From positions 1-64,000 of the forward strand of contig JBBELK010000952.1 in the NCBI GenBank assembly GCA_037783545.1: a stretch of DNA of 64,000 nucleotides, written 5' to 3'. Position 1 is the stretch's first letter. Each line of letters opens with the position of its first letter. Positions 37,159 through 50,437 of the stretch are shown here, piece after piece. A model generated the notes under the pieces. It did no database searches. It was not told the DNA's origin and saw nothing but the letters and a program-made list of their open reading frames with translations. The stretch is from Henricia sp. BOLD:AAB3569 (lineage: Eukaryota > Echinodermata > Asteroidea > Spinulosida > Echinasteridae). The position numbers and the translations under genes were made by a program.

Positions 37159-39110
37159 GTTTGGGACGGGATTTGGTCAAAGTGTGGTCCAAACGTCGGC
37201 AAATTGGAGGTCAAAAAATATTCCGACGAACTTCAAATTTTGCATGCTCCAAACACTCTATATTGCGCACTTGTCCTAAAAAATTGACAGACTTTCGCCG
37301 GGAAATGGCAGAGAAATTTCAGAGTTTAGAAAAAAAGGGGTTGGCGCTTCCTGGATGCTCCCGCAACCTGTGGCTGTCTGTACACACCTCTTTGGTGTAT
37401 TCCTGACTCGTGCGCATGCTCAGTCCTTCGGACTGTCGTTGACACGGCCCAGTTTGGGACGGGATTTTGGTCAAAGTGTGGTCCAAACGTCGGCAAATTT
37501 GGAGGTCAAAAAATATTCCGACGAACTTCAAATTTTGCATGCTCCAAACACTCTATATTGCGCACTTGTCCTAAAAAATTGACAGACTTTCGCCGGGAAA
37601 TGGCAGAGAAATTTCAGAGTTTAGAAAAAAAAGGTGTTGGCGCTTCCTGGTTGCTCCCGCAACCTGTGGCTGTCTGCACACACCTCTTTGGTGTATTCCT
37701 GACTCGTGCGCATGCTCAGTCCTTCGGACTGTCTTGACACGGCCCAGTTTGGGACGGGATTTTGGTCAAAGTGTGGTCCAAACGTCGGCAAATTTGGAGG
37801 TCAAAAAATATTCCGACGAACTTCAAATTTTGCATGCTCCAAACGCTCTATATTGCGCACTTGTCCTAAAAAATTGACAGACTTTCGCCGGGAAATGGCA
37901 GAGAAATTTCAGAGTTTAGAAAAAAAAGGGGTTGGCGCTTCCGGATGCTCCCGCAACCTGTGGCTGTCTGTACACACCTCTTTGGTGTATTCCTGACTCG
38001 TGCGCATGCTCAGTCCTTCGGACTGTCTTGACACGGCCCAGTTTGGGACGGGATTTTGGTCAAAGTGTGGTCCAAACGTCGGCAAATTTGGAGGTCAAAA
38101 AATATTCCGACGAACTTCAAATTTTGCATGCTCCAAACACTCTATATTGCGCACTTGTCCTAAAAAATTGACAGACTTTCGCCGGGAAATGGCAGAGAAA
38201 TTTCATAGTTTAGAAAAAAAGGGGTTGGCGCTTCCTGGATGCTTCCGCAACCTGTGGCTGTCTGTACACACCTCTTTGGTGTATTCCTGACTCGTGCGCA
38301 TGCTCAGTCCTTCGGACTGTCGTTGACACGGCCCAGTTTGGGACGGGATTTTGGTCAAAGTGTGGTCCAAACGTCGGCAAATTTGGAGGTCAAAAAATAT
38401 TCCGACGAACTTCAAATTTTGCATGCTCCAAACACTCTATATTGCGCACTTGTCCTAAAAAATTGACAGACTTTCGCCGGGAAATGGCAGAGAAATTTCA
38501 GAGTTTAGAAAAAAAGGGGTTGGCGCTTCCTGGATGCTCCCGCAACCTGTGGCTGTCTGTACACACCTCTTTGGTGTATTCCTGACTCGTGCGCATGCTC
38601 AGTCCTTCGGACTGTCGTTGACACGGCCCAGTTTGGGACGGGATTTTGGTCAAAGTGTGGTCCAAACGTCGGCAAATTTGGAGGTCAAAAAATATTCCGA
38701 CGAACTTCAAATTTTGCATGCTCCAAACACTCTATATTGCGCACTTGTCCTAAAAAATTGACAGACTTTCGCCGGGAAATGGCAGAGAAATTTCAGAGTT
38801 TAGAAAAAAAAGGTGTTGGCGCTTCCTGGTTGCTCCCGCAACCTGTGGCTGTCTGCACACACCTCTTTGGTGTATTCCTGACTCGTGCGCATGCTCAGTC
38901 CTTCGGACTGTCTTGACACGGCCCAGTTTGGGACGGGATTTTGGTCAAAGTGTGGTCCAAACGTCGGCAAATTTGGAGGTCAAAAAATATTCCGACGAAC
39001 TTCAAATTTTGCATGCTCCAAACGCTCTATATTGCGCACTTGTCCTAAAAAATTGACAGACTTTCGCCGGGAAATGGCAGAGAAATTTCAGAGTTTAGAA
39101 AAAAAAGGGG
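37000..39110 (+). repeat. Four-monomer-offset tandem duplication
   Basis: About 37000-37930 matches about 38178-39110 at an offset of 1,178-1,179 bp. Shared order: tttcatagttt with gatgcttccgc, a consensus-like monomer, aaaaggtgttggc with ctggttgctcc and ctgtctgcacac, then ctgtcttgacac and caaacgctcta. The copies part after the last monomer: cttccggatgc near 37940 against gctttctgg near 39116. Copy 1 has private losses near 37172 and 37204. Confidence 0.75.
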
Positions 39111-39515
39111 TTGGCGCTTTCTGGATGCTCCCGCAACCTGTGGCTGTCTGTACACACCTCTTTGGTGTATTCCTGACTCGTGCGCATGCTCAGTCCTTCG
39201 GACTGTCGTTGACACGGCCCAGTTTGGGACGGGATTTTGGTCAAAGAGTGGTCCAAACGTCGGCAAATTTGGAGGTCAAAAAATATTCCGACGAACTTCA
39301 AATTTTGCATGCTCCAAACACTCTATATTGCGCACTTGTCCTAAAAAATTGACAGACTTTCGCCGGGAAATGGCAGAGAAATTTCAGAGTTTAGAAAAAA
39401 AAGGGGTTGGCGCTTCCGGATGCTCCCGCAACCTGTGGCTGTCTGTACACACCTCTTTGGTGTATTCCTGACTCGTGCGCATGCTCAGTCCTTCGGACTG
39501 TCTTGACACGGCCCA

Positions 39516-40992
39516 GTTTGGGACGGGATTTTGGTCAAAGTGTGGTCCAAACGTCGGCAAATTTGGAGGTCAAAAAATATTCCGACGAACTTCAAATTTT
39601 GCATGCTCCAAACGCTCTATATTGCGCACTTGTCCTAAAAAATTGACAGACTTTCGCCGGGAAATGGCAGAGAAATTTCAGAGTTAGAAAAAAAAGGGGT
39701 TGGCGCTTTCTGGATGCTCCCGCAACCTGTGGCTGTCTGTACACACCTCTTTGGTGTATTCCTGACTCGTGCGCATGCTCAGTCCTTCGGACTGTCGTTG
39801 ACACGGCCCAGTTTGGGACGGGATTTTGGTCAAAGAGTGGTCCAAACGTCGGCAAATTTGGAGGTCAAAAAATATTCCGACGAACTTCAAAATTTTGCAT
39901 GCTCCAAACACTCTATATTGCGCACTTGTCCTAAAAAATTGACAGACTTTCGCCGGGAAATGGCAGAGAAATTTCAGAGTTTAGAAAAAAAGGGGTTGGC
40001 GCTTCCGGATGCTCCCGCAACCTGTGGCTGTCTGTACACACCTCTTTGGTGTATTCCTGACTCGTGCGCATGCTCAGTCTTTCGGACTGTCGTTGACACG
40101 GCCAGTTTGGGACGGGATTTTGGTCAAAGTGTGGTCCAAACGTCGGCAAATTTGGAGGTCAAAAAATATTCCGACGAACTTCAAATTTTGCATGCTCCAA
40201 ACACTCTATATTGCGCACTTGTCCTAAAAAATTGACAGACTTTCGCCGGGAAATGGCAGAGAAATTTCAGAGTTTAGAAAAAAAAGGGGTTGGCGCTTCC
40301 GGATGCTCCCGCAACCTGTGGCTGTCTGTACACACCTCTTTGGTGTATTCCTGACTCGTGCGCATGCTCAGTCCTTCGGACTGTCTTGACACGGCCCAGT
40401 TTGGGACGGGATTTTGGTCAAAGTGTGGTCCAAACGTCGGCAAATTTGGAGGTCAAAAAATATTCCGACGAACTTCAAATTTTGCATGCTCCAAACGCTC
40501 TATATTGCGCACTTGTCCTAAAAAATTGACAGACTTTCGCCGGGAAATGGCAGAGAAATTTCAGAGTTTAGAAAAAAAAGGGGTTGGCGCTTTCTGGATG
40601 CTCCCGCAACCTGTGGCTGTCTGTACACACCTCTTTGGTGTATTCCTGACTCGTGCGCATGCTCAGTCCTTCGGACTGTCGTTGACACGGCCCAGTTTTG
40701 GGACGGGATTTTGGTCAAAGAGTGGTCCAAACGTCGGCAAATTTGGAGGTCAAAAAATATTCCGACGAACTTCAAATTTTGCATGCTCCAAACACTCTAT
40801 ATTGCGCACTTGTCCTAAAAAATTGACAGACTTTCGCCGGGAAATGGCAGAGAAATTTCAGAGTTTAGAAAAAAAAAGGGGTTGGCGCTTCCTGGATGCT
40901 CCTGCAACCTGTGGCTGTCTGTACACACCTCTTTGGTGTATTCCTGACTCGTGCGCATGCTCAGTCCTTCGGACTGTCGTTGACACGGCCCA
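39516..40992 (+). repeat. Three-monomer-offset duplication (M135-M136 and M138-M139)
   Basis: Offset 883-885 bp. Both copies have a ctgtcttgacac-type head with caaacgctcta followed by a caaagagtggtcc monomer with gctttctgg. Copy-specific one-base changes are cttcaaaattttgc near 39889 in the first copy and cagttttggg near 40694 in the second. Confidence 0.7.
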
Positions 40993-42762
40993 GTTTGGGA
41001 CGGGATTTTGGTCAAAGTGTGGTCCAAACGTCGGCAAATTTGGAGGTCAAAAAATATTCCAACGAACTTCAAATTTTGCATGCTCCAAACACTCTATATT
41101 GCGCACTTGTCCTAAAAAATTGACAGACTTTCGCCGGGAAATGGCAGAGAAATTTCATAGTTTAGAAAAAAAGGGGTCGGCGCTTCCTGGATGCTCCCGC
41201 AACCTGTGGCTGTCTGTACACACCTCTTTGGTGTATTCCTGACTCGTGCGCATGCTCAGTCCTTCGGACTGTCGTTGACACGGCCCAGTTTGGGACGGGA
41301 TTTTGGTCAAAGTGTGGTCCAAACGTCGGCAAATTTGGAGGTCAAAAAATATTCCGACGAACTTCAAATTTTGCATGCTCCAAACACTCTATATTGCGCA
41401 CTTGTCCTAAAAAATTGACAGACTTTCGCCGGGAAATGGCAGAGAAATTTCATAGTTTAGAAAAAAAAGGGGTTGGCGCTTGCTGGATGCTCCCGCAACC
41501 TGTGGCTGTCTGTACACACCTCTTTGGTGTATTCCTGATTCGTGCGCATGCTCAGTCCTTCGGACTGTCGTTGACACGGCCCAGTTTGGGACGGGATTTT
41601 GGTCAAAGTGTGGTCCAAACGTCGGCAAATTTGGAGGTCAAAAAATATTCCGACGAACTTCAAATTTTGCATGCTCCAAACACTCTATATTGCGCACTTG
41701 TCCTAAAAAATTGACAGACTTTCGCCGGGAAATGGCAGAGAAATTTCAGAGTTTAGAAAAAAAGGGGTTGGCGCTTCCTGGATGCTCCCGCAACCTGTGG
41801 CTGTCTGTACACACCTCTTTGGTGTATTCCTGACTCGTGCGCATGCTCAGTCCTTCGGACTGTCGTTGACACGGCCCAGTTTGGGACGGGATTTTGGTCA
41901 AAGTGTGGTCCAAACGTCGGCAAATTTGGAGGTCAAAAAATATTCCGACGAACTTCAAATTTTGCATGCTCCAAACACTCTATATTGCGCACTTGTCCTA
42001 AAAATTGACAGACTTTCGCCAGGAAATGGCAGAGAAATTCAGAGTTTAGAAAAAAAAGGGGTTGGAGCTTCCTGGTTGCTCCCGAAACCTGTGGCTGTCT
42101 GCACACACCTCTTTGGTGTATTCCTGACTCGTGCGCATGCTCAGTCCTTCGGACTGTCTTGACACGGCCCAGTTTGGGACGGGATTTTGGTCAAAGTGTG
42201 GTCCAAACGTCGGCAAATTTGGAGGTCAAAAAATATTCCGACGAACTTCAAATTTTGCATGCTCCAAACGCTCTATATTGCGCACTTGTCCTAAAAAATT
42301 GACAGACTTTCGCCGGGAAATGGCAGAGAAATTTCAGAGTTTAGAAAAAAAAGGGGTTGGCGCTTCCTGGATGCTCCCGCAACCTGTGGCTGTCTGTACA
42401 CACCTCTTTGGTGTATTCCTGACTCGTGCGCATGCTCAGTCCTTCGGACTGTCGTTGACACGGCCCAGTTTGGGACGGGATTTTGGTCAAAGAGTGGTCC
42501 AAACGTCGGCAAATTTGGAGGTCAAAAAATATTCCGACGAACTTCAAATTTTGCATGCTCCAAACACTCTATATTGCGCACTTGTCCTAAAAAATTGACA
42601 GACTTTCGCCGGGAAATGGCAGAGAAATTTCAGAGTTTAGAAAAAAAAGGGGTTGGCGCTTCCTGGTTGCTCCCGAAACCTGTGGCTGTCTGCACACACC
42701 TCTTTGGTGTATTCCTGACTCGTGCGCATGCTCAGTCCTTCGGACTGTCTTGACACGGCCCA

Positions 42763-45716
42763 GTTTGGGACGGGATTTTGGTCAAAGTGTGGTCCAAACG
42801 TCGGCAAATTTGGAGGTCAAAAAATATTCCGACGAACTTCAAATTTTGCATGCTCCAAACGCTCTATATTGCGCACTTGTCCTAAAAAAATGACAGACTT
42901 TCGCCGGGAAATGGCAGAGAAATTTCAGAGTTTAGAAAAAAAAAGGGGTTGGCGCTTCCTGGATGCTCCCGCAACCTGTGGCTGTCTGTACACACCTCTT
43001 TGGTGTATTCCTGACTCGTGCGCATGCTCAGTCCTTCGGACTGTCGTTGACACGGCCCAGTTTGGGGACGGGATTTTGGTCAAAGAGTGGTCCAAACGTC
43101 GGCAAATTTGGAGGTCAAAAAATATTCCGACGAACTTCAAATTTTGCATGCTCCAAACACTCTATATTGCGCACTTGTCCTAAAAAATTGACAGACTTTC
43201 GCCGGGAAATGGCAGAGAAATTTCAGAGTTTAGAAAAAAAAAGGGGTTGGCGCTTCCGGATGCTCCCGCAACCTGTGGCTGTCTGTACACACCTCTTTGG
43301 TGTATTCCTGACTCGTGCGCATGCTCAGTCTTTCGGACTGTCGTTGACACGGCCCAGTTTGGGACGGGATTTTGGTCAAAGTGTGGTCCAAACGTCGGCA
43401 AATTTGGAGGTCAAAAAATATTCCGACGAACTTCAAATTTTGCATGCTCCAAACACTCTATATTGCGCACTTGTCCTAAAAAATTGATAGACTTTCGCCG
43501 GGAAATGGCAGAGAAATTTCAGAGTTTAGAAAAAAAGGGGTTGGCGCTTCCGGATGCTCCCGCAACCTGTGGCTGTCTGTACACACCTCTTTGGTGTATT
43601 CCTGACTCGTGCGCATGCTCAGTCCTTCGGACTGTCGTTGACACGGCCCAGTTTGGGACGGGATTTTGGTCAAAGTGTGGTCCAAACGTCGGCAAATTTG
43701 GAGGTCAAAAAATGTTCCGACGAACTTCAAATTTTGCATGCTCCAAACACTCTATATTGCGCACTTGTCCTAAAAAATTGACAGACTTTCGCCGGGAAAT
43801 GGCAGAGAAATTTCAGAGTTTAGAAAAAAAAGGGTTGGCGCTTCCTGGTTGCTCCCGCAACCTGTGGCTGTCTGCACACACCTCTTTGGTGTATTCCTGA
43901 CTCGTGCGCATGCTCAGTCCTTCGGACTGTCGTTGACACGTCCCAGTTTGGGACGGGATTTTGGTCAAAGTGTGGTCCAAACGTCGGCAAATTTGGAGGT
44001 CGAAAAATGTTCCGACGAACTTCAAATTTTGCATGCTCCAAACGCTCTATATTGCGCACTTGTCCTAAAAAATTGACAGACTTTCGCCGGGAAATGGCAG
44101 AGAAATTTCAGAGTTTAGAAAAAAAAGGGGTTGGCGCTTCCTGGATGCTCCCGCAACCTGTGGCTGTCTGTACACACCTCTTTGGTGTATTCCTGACTCG
44201 TGCGCATGCTCAGTCCTTCGGACTGTCGTTGACACGGCCCAGTTTGGGACGGGATTTTGGTCAAAGAGTGGTCCAAACGTCGGCAAATTTGGAGGTCAAA
44301 AATATTCCGACGAACTTCAAATTTTGCATGCTCCAAACACTCTATATTGCGCACTTGTCCTAAAAAATTGACAGACTTTCGCCGGGAAATGGCAGAGAAA
44401 TTTCAGAGTTTAGAAAAAAAAGGGGTTGGCGCTTCCTGGTTGCTCCCGAAACCTGTGGCTGTCTGCACACACCTCTTTGGTGTATTCCTGACTCGTGCGC
44501 ATGCTCAGTCCTTCGGACTGTCTTGACACGGCCCAGTTTGGGACGGGATTTTGGTCAAAGTGTGGTCCAAACGTCGGCAAATTTGGAGGTCAAAAAATAT
44601 TCCGACGAACTTCAAATTTTGCATGCTCCAAACGCTCTATATTGCGCACTTGTCCTAAAAAAATGACAGACTTTCGCCGGAAATGGCAGAGAAATTTCAG
44701 AGTTTAGAAAAAAAAAGGGGTTGGCGCTTCCTGGATGCTCCCGCAACCTGTGGCTGTCTGTACACACCTCTTTGGTGTATTCCTGACTCGTGCGCATGCT
44801 CAGTCCTTCGGACTGTCGTTGACACGGCCCAGTTTGGGACGGGATTTTGGTCAAAGAGTGGTCCAAACGTCGGCAAATTTGGAGGTCAAAAAATATTCCG
44901 ACGAACTTCAAATTTTGCATGCTCCAAACACTCTATATTGCGCACTTGTCCTAAAAAATTGACAGACTTTCGCCGGGAAATGGCAGAGAAATTTCAGAGT
45001 TTAGAAAAAAAAGGGGTTGGCGCTTCCGGATGCTCCCGCAACCTGTGGCTGTCTGTACACACCTCTTTGGTGTATTCCTGACTCGTGCGCATGCTCAGTC
45101 TTTCGGACTGTCGTTGACACGGCCCAGTTTGGGACGGGATTTTGGTCAAAGTGTGGTCCAAACGTCGGCAAATTTGGAGGTCAAAAAATATTCCGACGAA
45201 CTTCAAATTTTGCATGCTCCAAATACTCTATATTGCGCACTTGTCCTAAAAAATTGATAGACTTTCGCCGGGAAATGGCAGAGAAATTTCAGAGTTTAGA
45301 AAAAAAGGGGTTGGCGCTTCCGGATGCTCCCGCAACCTGTGGCTGTCTGTACACACCTCTTTGGTGTATTCCTGACTCGTGCGCATGCTCAGTCCTTCGG
45401 ACTGTCGTTGACACGGCCCAGTTTGGGACGGGATTTTGGTCAAAGTGTGGTCCAAACGTCGGCAAATTTGGAGGTCAAAAAATATTCCGACGAACTTCAA
45501 ATTTTTGCATGCTCCAAACACTCTATATTGCGCACTTGTCCTAAAAAATTGACAGACTTTCGCCGGGAAATGGCAGAGAAATTTCAGAGTTTAGAAAAAA
45601 AAGGGGTTGGCGCTTCCTGGTTGCTCCCGCAACCTGTGGCTGTCTGCACACACCTCTTTGGTGTATTCCTGACTCGTGCGCATGCTCAGTCCTTCGGACT
45701 GTCTTGACACGGCCCA
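42763..45716 (+). repeat. Six-monomer repeat (M146-M151) with a partial second copy (M152-M155)
   Basis: M146-M149 pair with M152-M155 at 1,770-1,773 bp. Shared order: ctgtcttgacac/caaacgctcta with aaaaaaatgacag; caaagagtggtcc; cttccggatgc with cagtctttcgg; then ttgatagactttc. M150 (43946) is odd, with cacgtcccagttt and gtcgaaaaatgttcc. The second copy is interrupted at 45717, where the 16-monomer unit begins. Confidence 0.75.
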
Positions 45717-48700
45717 GTTTGGGACGGGATTTTGGTCAAAGTGTGGTCCAAACGTCGGCAAATTTGGAGGTCAAAAAATATTCCGACGAACTTCAAATTT
45801 TGCATGCTCCAAACACTCTATATTGCGCACTTGTCCTAACAAATTTACAGACTTTCGCCGGGAAATGGCAGAGAAATTTCAGAGTTTAGAAAAAAAAGGG
45901 GTTGGCGCTTCCTGGATGCTCCCGCAACCTGTGGCTGTCTGTACACACCTCTTTGGTGTATTCCTGACTCGTGCGCATGCTCAGTCCTTCGGACTGTCGT
46001 TGACACGGCTCAGTTTGGGACGGGATTTTGGTCAAAGAGTGGTCCAAACGTCGGCAAATTTGGAGGTCAAAAAATATTCCGACGAACTTCAAATTTTGCA
46101 TGCTCCAAACACTCTATATTGCGCACTTGTCCTAAAAAATTGACAGACTTTCGCCGGGAAATGGCAGAGAAATTTCAGAGTTTAGAAAAAAAAGGGGTTG
46201 GCGCTTCCGGATGCTCCCGCAACCTGTGGCTGTCTGTACACACCTCTTTGGTGTATTCCTGACTCGTGCGCATGCTCAGTCTTTCGGACTGTCGTTGACA
46301 CGGCCCAGTTTGGGACGGGATTTTGGTCAAAGTGTGGTCCAAACGTCGGCAAATTTGGAGGTCAAAAAATATTCCGACGAACTCCAAATTTTGCATGCTC
46401 CAAACACTCTATATTGCGCACTTGTCCTAACAAATTTACAGACTTTCGCCGGAAATGGCAGAGAAATTTCAGAGTTTAGAAAAAAAAAGGGGTTGGCGCT
46501 TCCTGGATGCTCCGCAACATGTGGCTGTCTGTACACACCTCTTTGGTGTATTCCTGACTCGTGCGCATGCTCAGTCCTTCGGACTGTCGTTGACACGGCC
46601 CAGTTTGGGACGGAATTTTGGTCAAAGTGTGGTCCAAACGTCGGCAAATTTGGAGGTCAAAAAATATTCCGACGAACTTCAAATTTTGCATGCTCCAAAC
46701 ACTCTATATTGCGCACTTGTCCTAAAAAATTGACAGACTTTCGCCGGGAAATGGCAGAGAAATTTCAGAGTTTAGAAAAAAAAGGGGTTGGCGCTTCCTG
46801 GATGCTCCCGCAACCTGTGGCTGTCTGTACACACCTCTTTGGTGTATTCCTGACTCGTGCGCATGCTCAGTCCTTCGGACTGTTGTTGACACGGCCCAGT
46901 TTGGGACGGGATTTTGGTCAAAGTGTGGTCCAAACGTCGGCAAATTTGGAGGTCAAAAAATATTCCGACGAACTTCAAATTTTGCATGCTCCAAACACTC
47001 TATATTGCGCACTTGTCCTAAAAAATTGACAGACTTTCGCCGGGAAATGGCAGAGAAATTTCAGAGTTTAGAAAAAAAAGGGGTTGGCGCTTCCTGGTTG
47101 CTCCCGCAACCTGTGGCTGTCTGCACACACCTCTTTGGTGTATTCCTGACTCGTGCGCATGCTCAGTCCTTCGGACTGTCTTGACACGGCCCAGTTTGGG
47201 ACGGGAATTTGGTCAAAGTGTGGTCCAAACGTCGGCAAATTTGGAGGTCAAAAATATTCCGACGAACTTCAAATTTTGCATGCTCCAAACGCTCTATATT
47301 GCGCACTTGTCCTAAAAAATTGACAGACTTTCGCCGGGAAATGGCAGAGAAATTTCAGAGTTTAGAAAAAAAAGGGGTTGGCGCTTCCTGGATGCTCCCG
47401 CAACCTGTGGCTGTCTGTACACACCTCTTTGGTGTATTCCTGACTCGTGCGCATGCTCAGTCCTTCGGACTGTCGTTGACACGGCTCAGTTTGGGACGGG
47501 ATTTTGGTCAAAGAGTGGTCCAAACGTCGGCAAATTTGGAGGTCAAAAAATATTCCGACGAACTTCAAATTTTGCATGCTCCAAACACTCTATATTGCGC
47601 ACTTGTCCTAACAAATTGACAGACTTTCGCCGGGAAATGGCAGAGAAATTTCAGAGTTTAGAAAAAAAAGGGGTTGGCGCTTCCGGATGCTCCCGCAACC
47701 TGTGGCTGTCTGTACACACCTCTTTGGTGTATTCCTGACTCGTGTGCATGCTCAGTCCTTCGGACTGTCGTTGACACGGCCCAGTTTGGGACGGAATTTT
47801 GGTCAAAGTGTGGTCCAAACGTCGGCAAATTTGGAGGTCAAAAAATATTCCGACGAACTTCAAATTTTGCATGCTCCAAACACTCTATATTGCGCACTTG
47901 TCCTAAAAAATTGACAGACTTTCGCCGGGAAATGGCAGAGAAATTTCAGAGTTTAGAAAAAAAAGGGGTGGCGCTTCCTGGATGCTCCCGCAACCTGTGG
48001 CTGTCTATACACACCTCTTTGGTGTATTCCTGACTCGTGCGCATGCTCAGTCCTTCGGACTGTCGTTGACACGGCCCAGTTTGGGACGGGATTTTGGTCA
48101 AAGAGTGGTCCAAACGTCGGCAAATTTGGAGGTCAAAAAATATTCCGACGAACTTCAAATTTTGCATGCTCCAAACACTCTATATTGCGCACTTGTCCTA
48201 AAAAATTGACAGACTTTCGCCGGGAAATGGCAGAGAAATTTCAGAGTTTAGAAAAAAAAGGGGTTGGCGCTTCCGGATGCTCCGCAACCTGTGGCTGTCT
48301 GTACACACCTCTTTGGTGTATTCCTGACTCGTGCGCATGCTCAGTCCTTCGGACTGTCGTTGACACGGCCCAGTTTGGGACGGAATTTTGGTCAAAGTGT
48401 GGTCCAAACGTCGGCAAATTTGGAGGTCAAAAAATATTCCGACGAACTTCAAATTTTGCATGCTCCAAACACTCTATATTGCGCACTTGTCCTAAAAAAT
48501 TGATAGACTTTCGCCGGGAAATGGCAGAGAAATTTCAGAGTTTAGAAAAAAAGGGGTTGGCGCTTCCTGGATGCTCCCGCAACCTGTGGCTGTCTGTACA
48601 CACCTCTTTGGTGTATTCCTGACTCGTGCGCATGCTCAGTCCTTCGGACTGTCGTTGACACGGCCCAGTTTGGGACGGGATTTTGGTCAAAGTGTGGTCC

Positions 48701-50437
48701 AAACGTCGGCAAATTTGGAGGTCAAAAAATATTCCGACGAACTTCAAATTTTGCATGCTCCAAACACTCTATATTGCGCACTTGTCCTAAAAAATTGACA
48801 GACTTTCGCCGGGAAATGGCAGAGAAATTTCAGAGTTTAGAAAAAAAAGGGGTTGGCGCTTCCTGGTTGCTCCCGCAACCTGTGGCTGTCTGCACACACC
48901 TCTTTGGTGTATTCCTGACTCGTGCGCATGCTCAGTCCTTCGCACTGTCTTGACACGGCCCAGTTTGGGACGGGATTTTGGTCAAAGTGTGGTCCAAACG
49001 TCGGCAAATTTGGAGGTCAAAAAATATTCCGACGAACTTCAAATTTTGCATGCTCCAAACGCTCTATATTGCGCACTTGTCCTAAAAAATTGACAGACTT
49101 TCGCCGGGAAATGGCAGAGAAATTTCAGAGTTTAGAAAAAAAAGGGTTGGCGCTTCCTGGATGCTCCCGCAACCTGTGGCTGTCTGTACACACCTCTTTG
49201 GTGTATTCCTGACTCGTGCGCATGCTCAGTCCTTCGGACTGTCGTTGACACGGCTCAGTTTGGGACGGGATTTTGGTCAAAGAGTGGTCCAAACGTCGGC
49301 AAATGTGGAGGTCAAAAAATATTCCGACGAACTTCAAATTTTGCATGCTCCAAACACTCTATATTGCGCACTTGTCCTAAAAAATTGACAGACTTTCGCC
49401 GGGAAATGGCAGAGAAATTTCAGAGTTTAGAAAAAAAAGGGGTTGGCGCTTCCTGGATGCTCCCGCAACCTGTGGCTGTCTGTACACACCTCTTTGGTGT
49501 ATTCCTGACTCGTGCGCATGCTCAGTCCTTCGGACTGTCGTTGACACGGCTCAGTTTGGGACGGGATTTTGGTCAAAGAGTGGTCCAAACGTCGGCAAAT
49601 GTGGAGGTCAAAAAATATTCCGACGAACTTCAAATTTTGCATGCTCCAAACACTCTATATTGCGCACTTGTCCTAAAAAATTGACAGACTTTCGCCGGGA
49701 AATGGCAGAGAAATTTCAGAGTTTAGAAAAAAAGGGGTTGGCGCTTCCTGGATGCTCCCGCAACCTGTGGCTGTCTATACACACCTCTTTGGTGTATTCC
49801 TGACTCGTGCGCATGCTCAGTCCTTCGGACTGTCGTTGACACGGCCCAGTTTGGGACGGGATTTTGGTCAAAGAGTGGTCCAAACGTCGGCAAATTTGGA
49901 GGTCAAAAAATATTCCGACGAACTTCAAATTTTGCATGCTCCAAACACTCTATATTGCGCACTTGTCCTAAAAAATTGACAGACTTTCGCCGGGAAATGG
50001 CAGAGAAATTTCAGAGTTTAGAAAAAAAAGGGGTTGGCGCTTCCGGATGCTCCCGCAACCTGTGGCTGTCTGTACACACCTCTTTGGTGTATTCCTGACT
50101 CGTGCGCATGCTCAGTCCTTCGACTGTCGTTGACACGGCCCAGTTTGGGACGGAATTTTGGTCAAAGTGTGGTCCAAACGTCGGCAAATTTGGAGGTCAA
50201 AAAATATTCCGACGAACTTCAAATTTTGCATGCTCCAAACACTCTATATTGCGCACTTGTCCTAAAAAATTGACAGACTTTCGCCGGGAAATGGCAGAGA
50301 AATTTCAGAGTTTAGAAAAAAAAGGGGTTGGCGCTTCCTGGTTGCTCCCGCAACCTGTGGCTGTCTGCACACACCTCTTTGGTGTATTCCTGACTCGTGC
50401 GCATGCTCAGTCCTTCGGACTGTCTTGACACGGCCCA
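45717..50437 (+). repeat. 16-monomer higher-order repeat, copy 1 (M156-M171, 4,721 bp)
   Basis: Monomer starts: 45717, 46013, 46308, 46603, 46899, 47194, 47489, 47784, 48079, 48373, 48668, 48963, 49258, 49554, 49849, 50144. It divides into sub-units of 5, 6 and 5 monomers, each opening with a ctgtcttgacac junction. Ordered markers: taacaaatttacag; cggctcag with caaagagtgg; cagtctttcgg and cgaactccaaat; gcaacatgtgg; gggacggaattttgg; ctgttgttgac; acgggaatttgg; ctgtctatacac; ttgatagac; cttcgcactgtcttg; two tandem gcaaatgtggagg monomers. The next 16 monomers repeat the whole order. Confidence 0.9.

Larger units (their letters stand above)
37159..45716 (+). repeat. Block C, first part, monomers M127-M155
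   Basis: Monomer starts: 37159, 37452, 37747, 38042, 38336, 38631, 38926, 39222, 39516, 39811, 40105, 40399, 40696, 40993, 41288, 41584, 41879, 42173, 42468, 42763, 43061, 43357, 43651, 43946, 44242, 44536, 44832, 45127, 45422. New markers appear: ctgtcttgacac (one G lost), often with caaacgctcta in the monomer that follows it and ctgtctgcacac or ctggttgctcc before it; cttccggatgc; caaagagtggtcc. M125 (36568) and M140 (40993) share attccaacg and ggggtcggcgc 15 monomers apart (4,425 bp), linking this block to the end of the transition block. Confidence 0.78.
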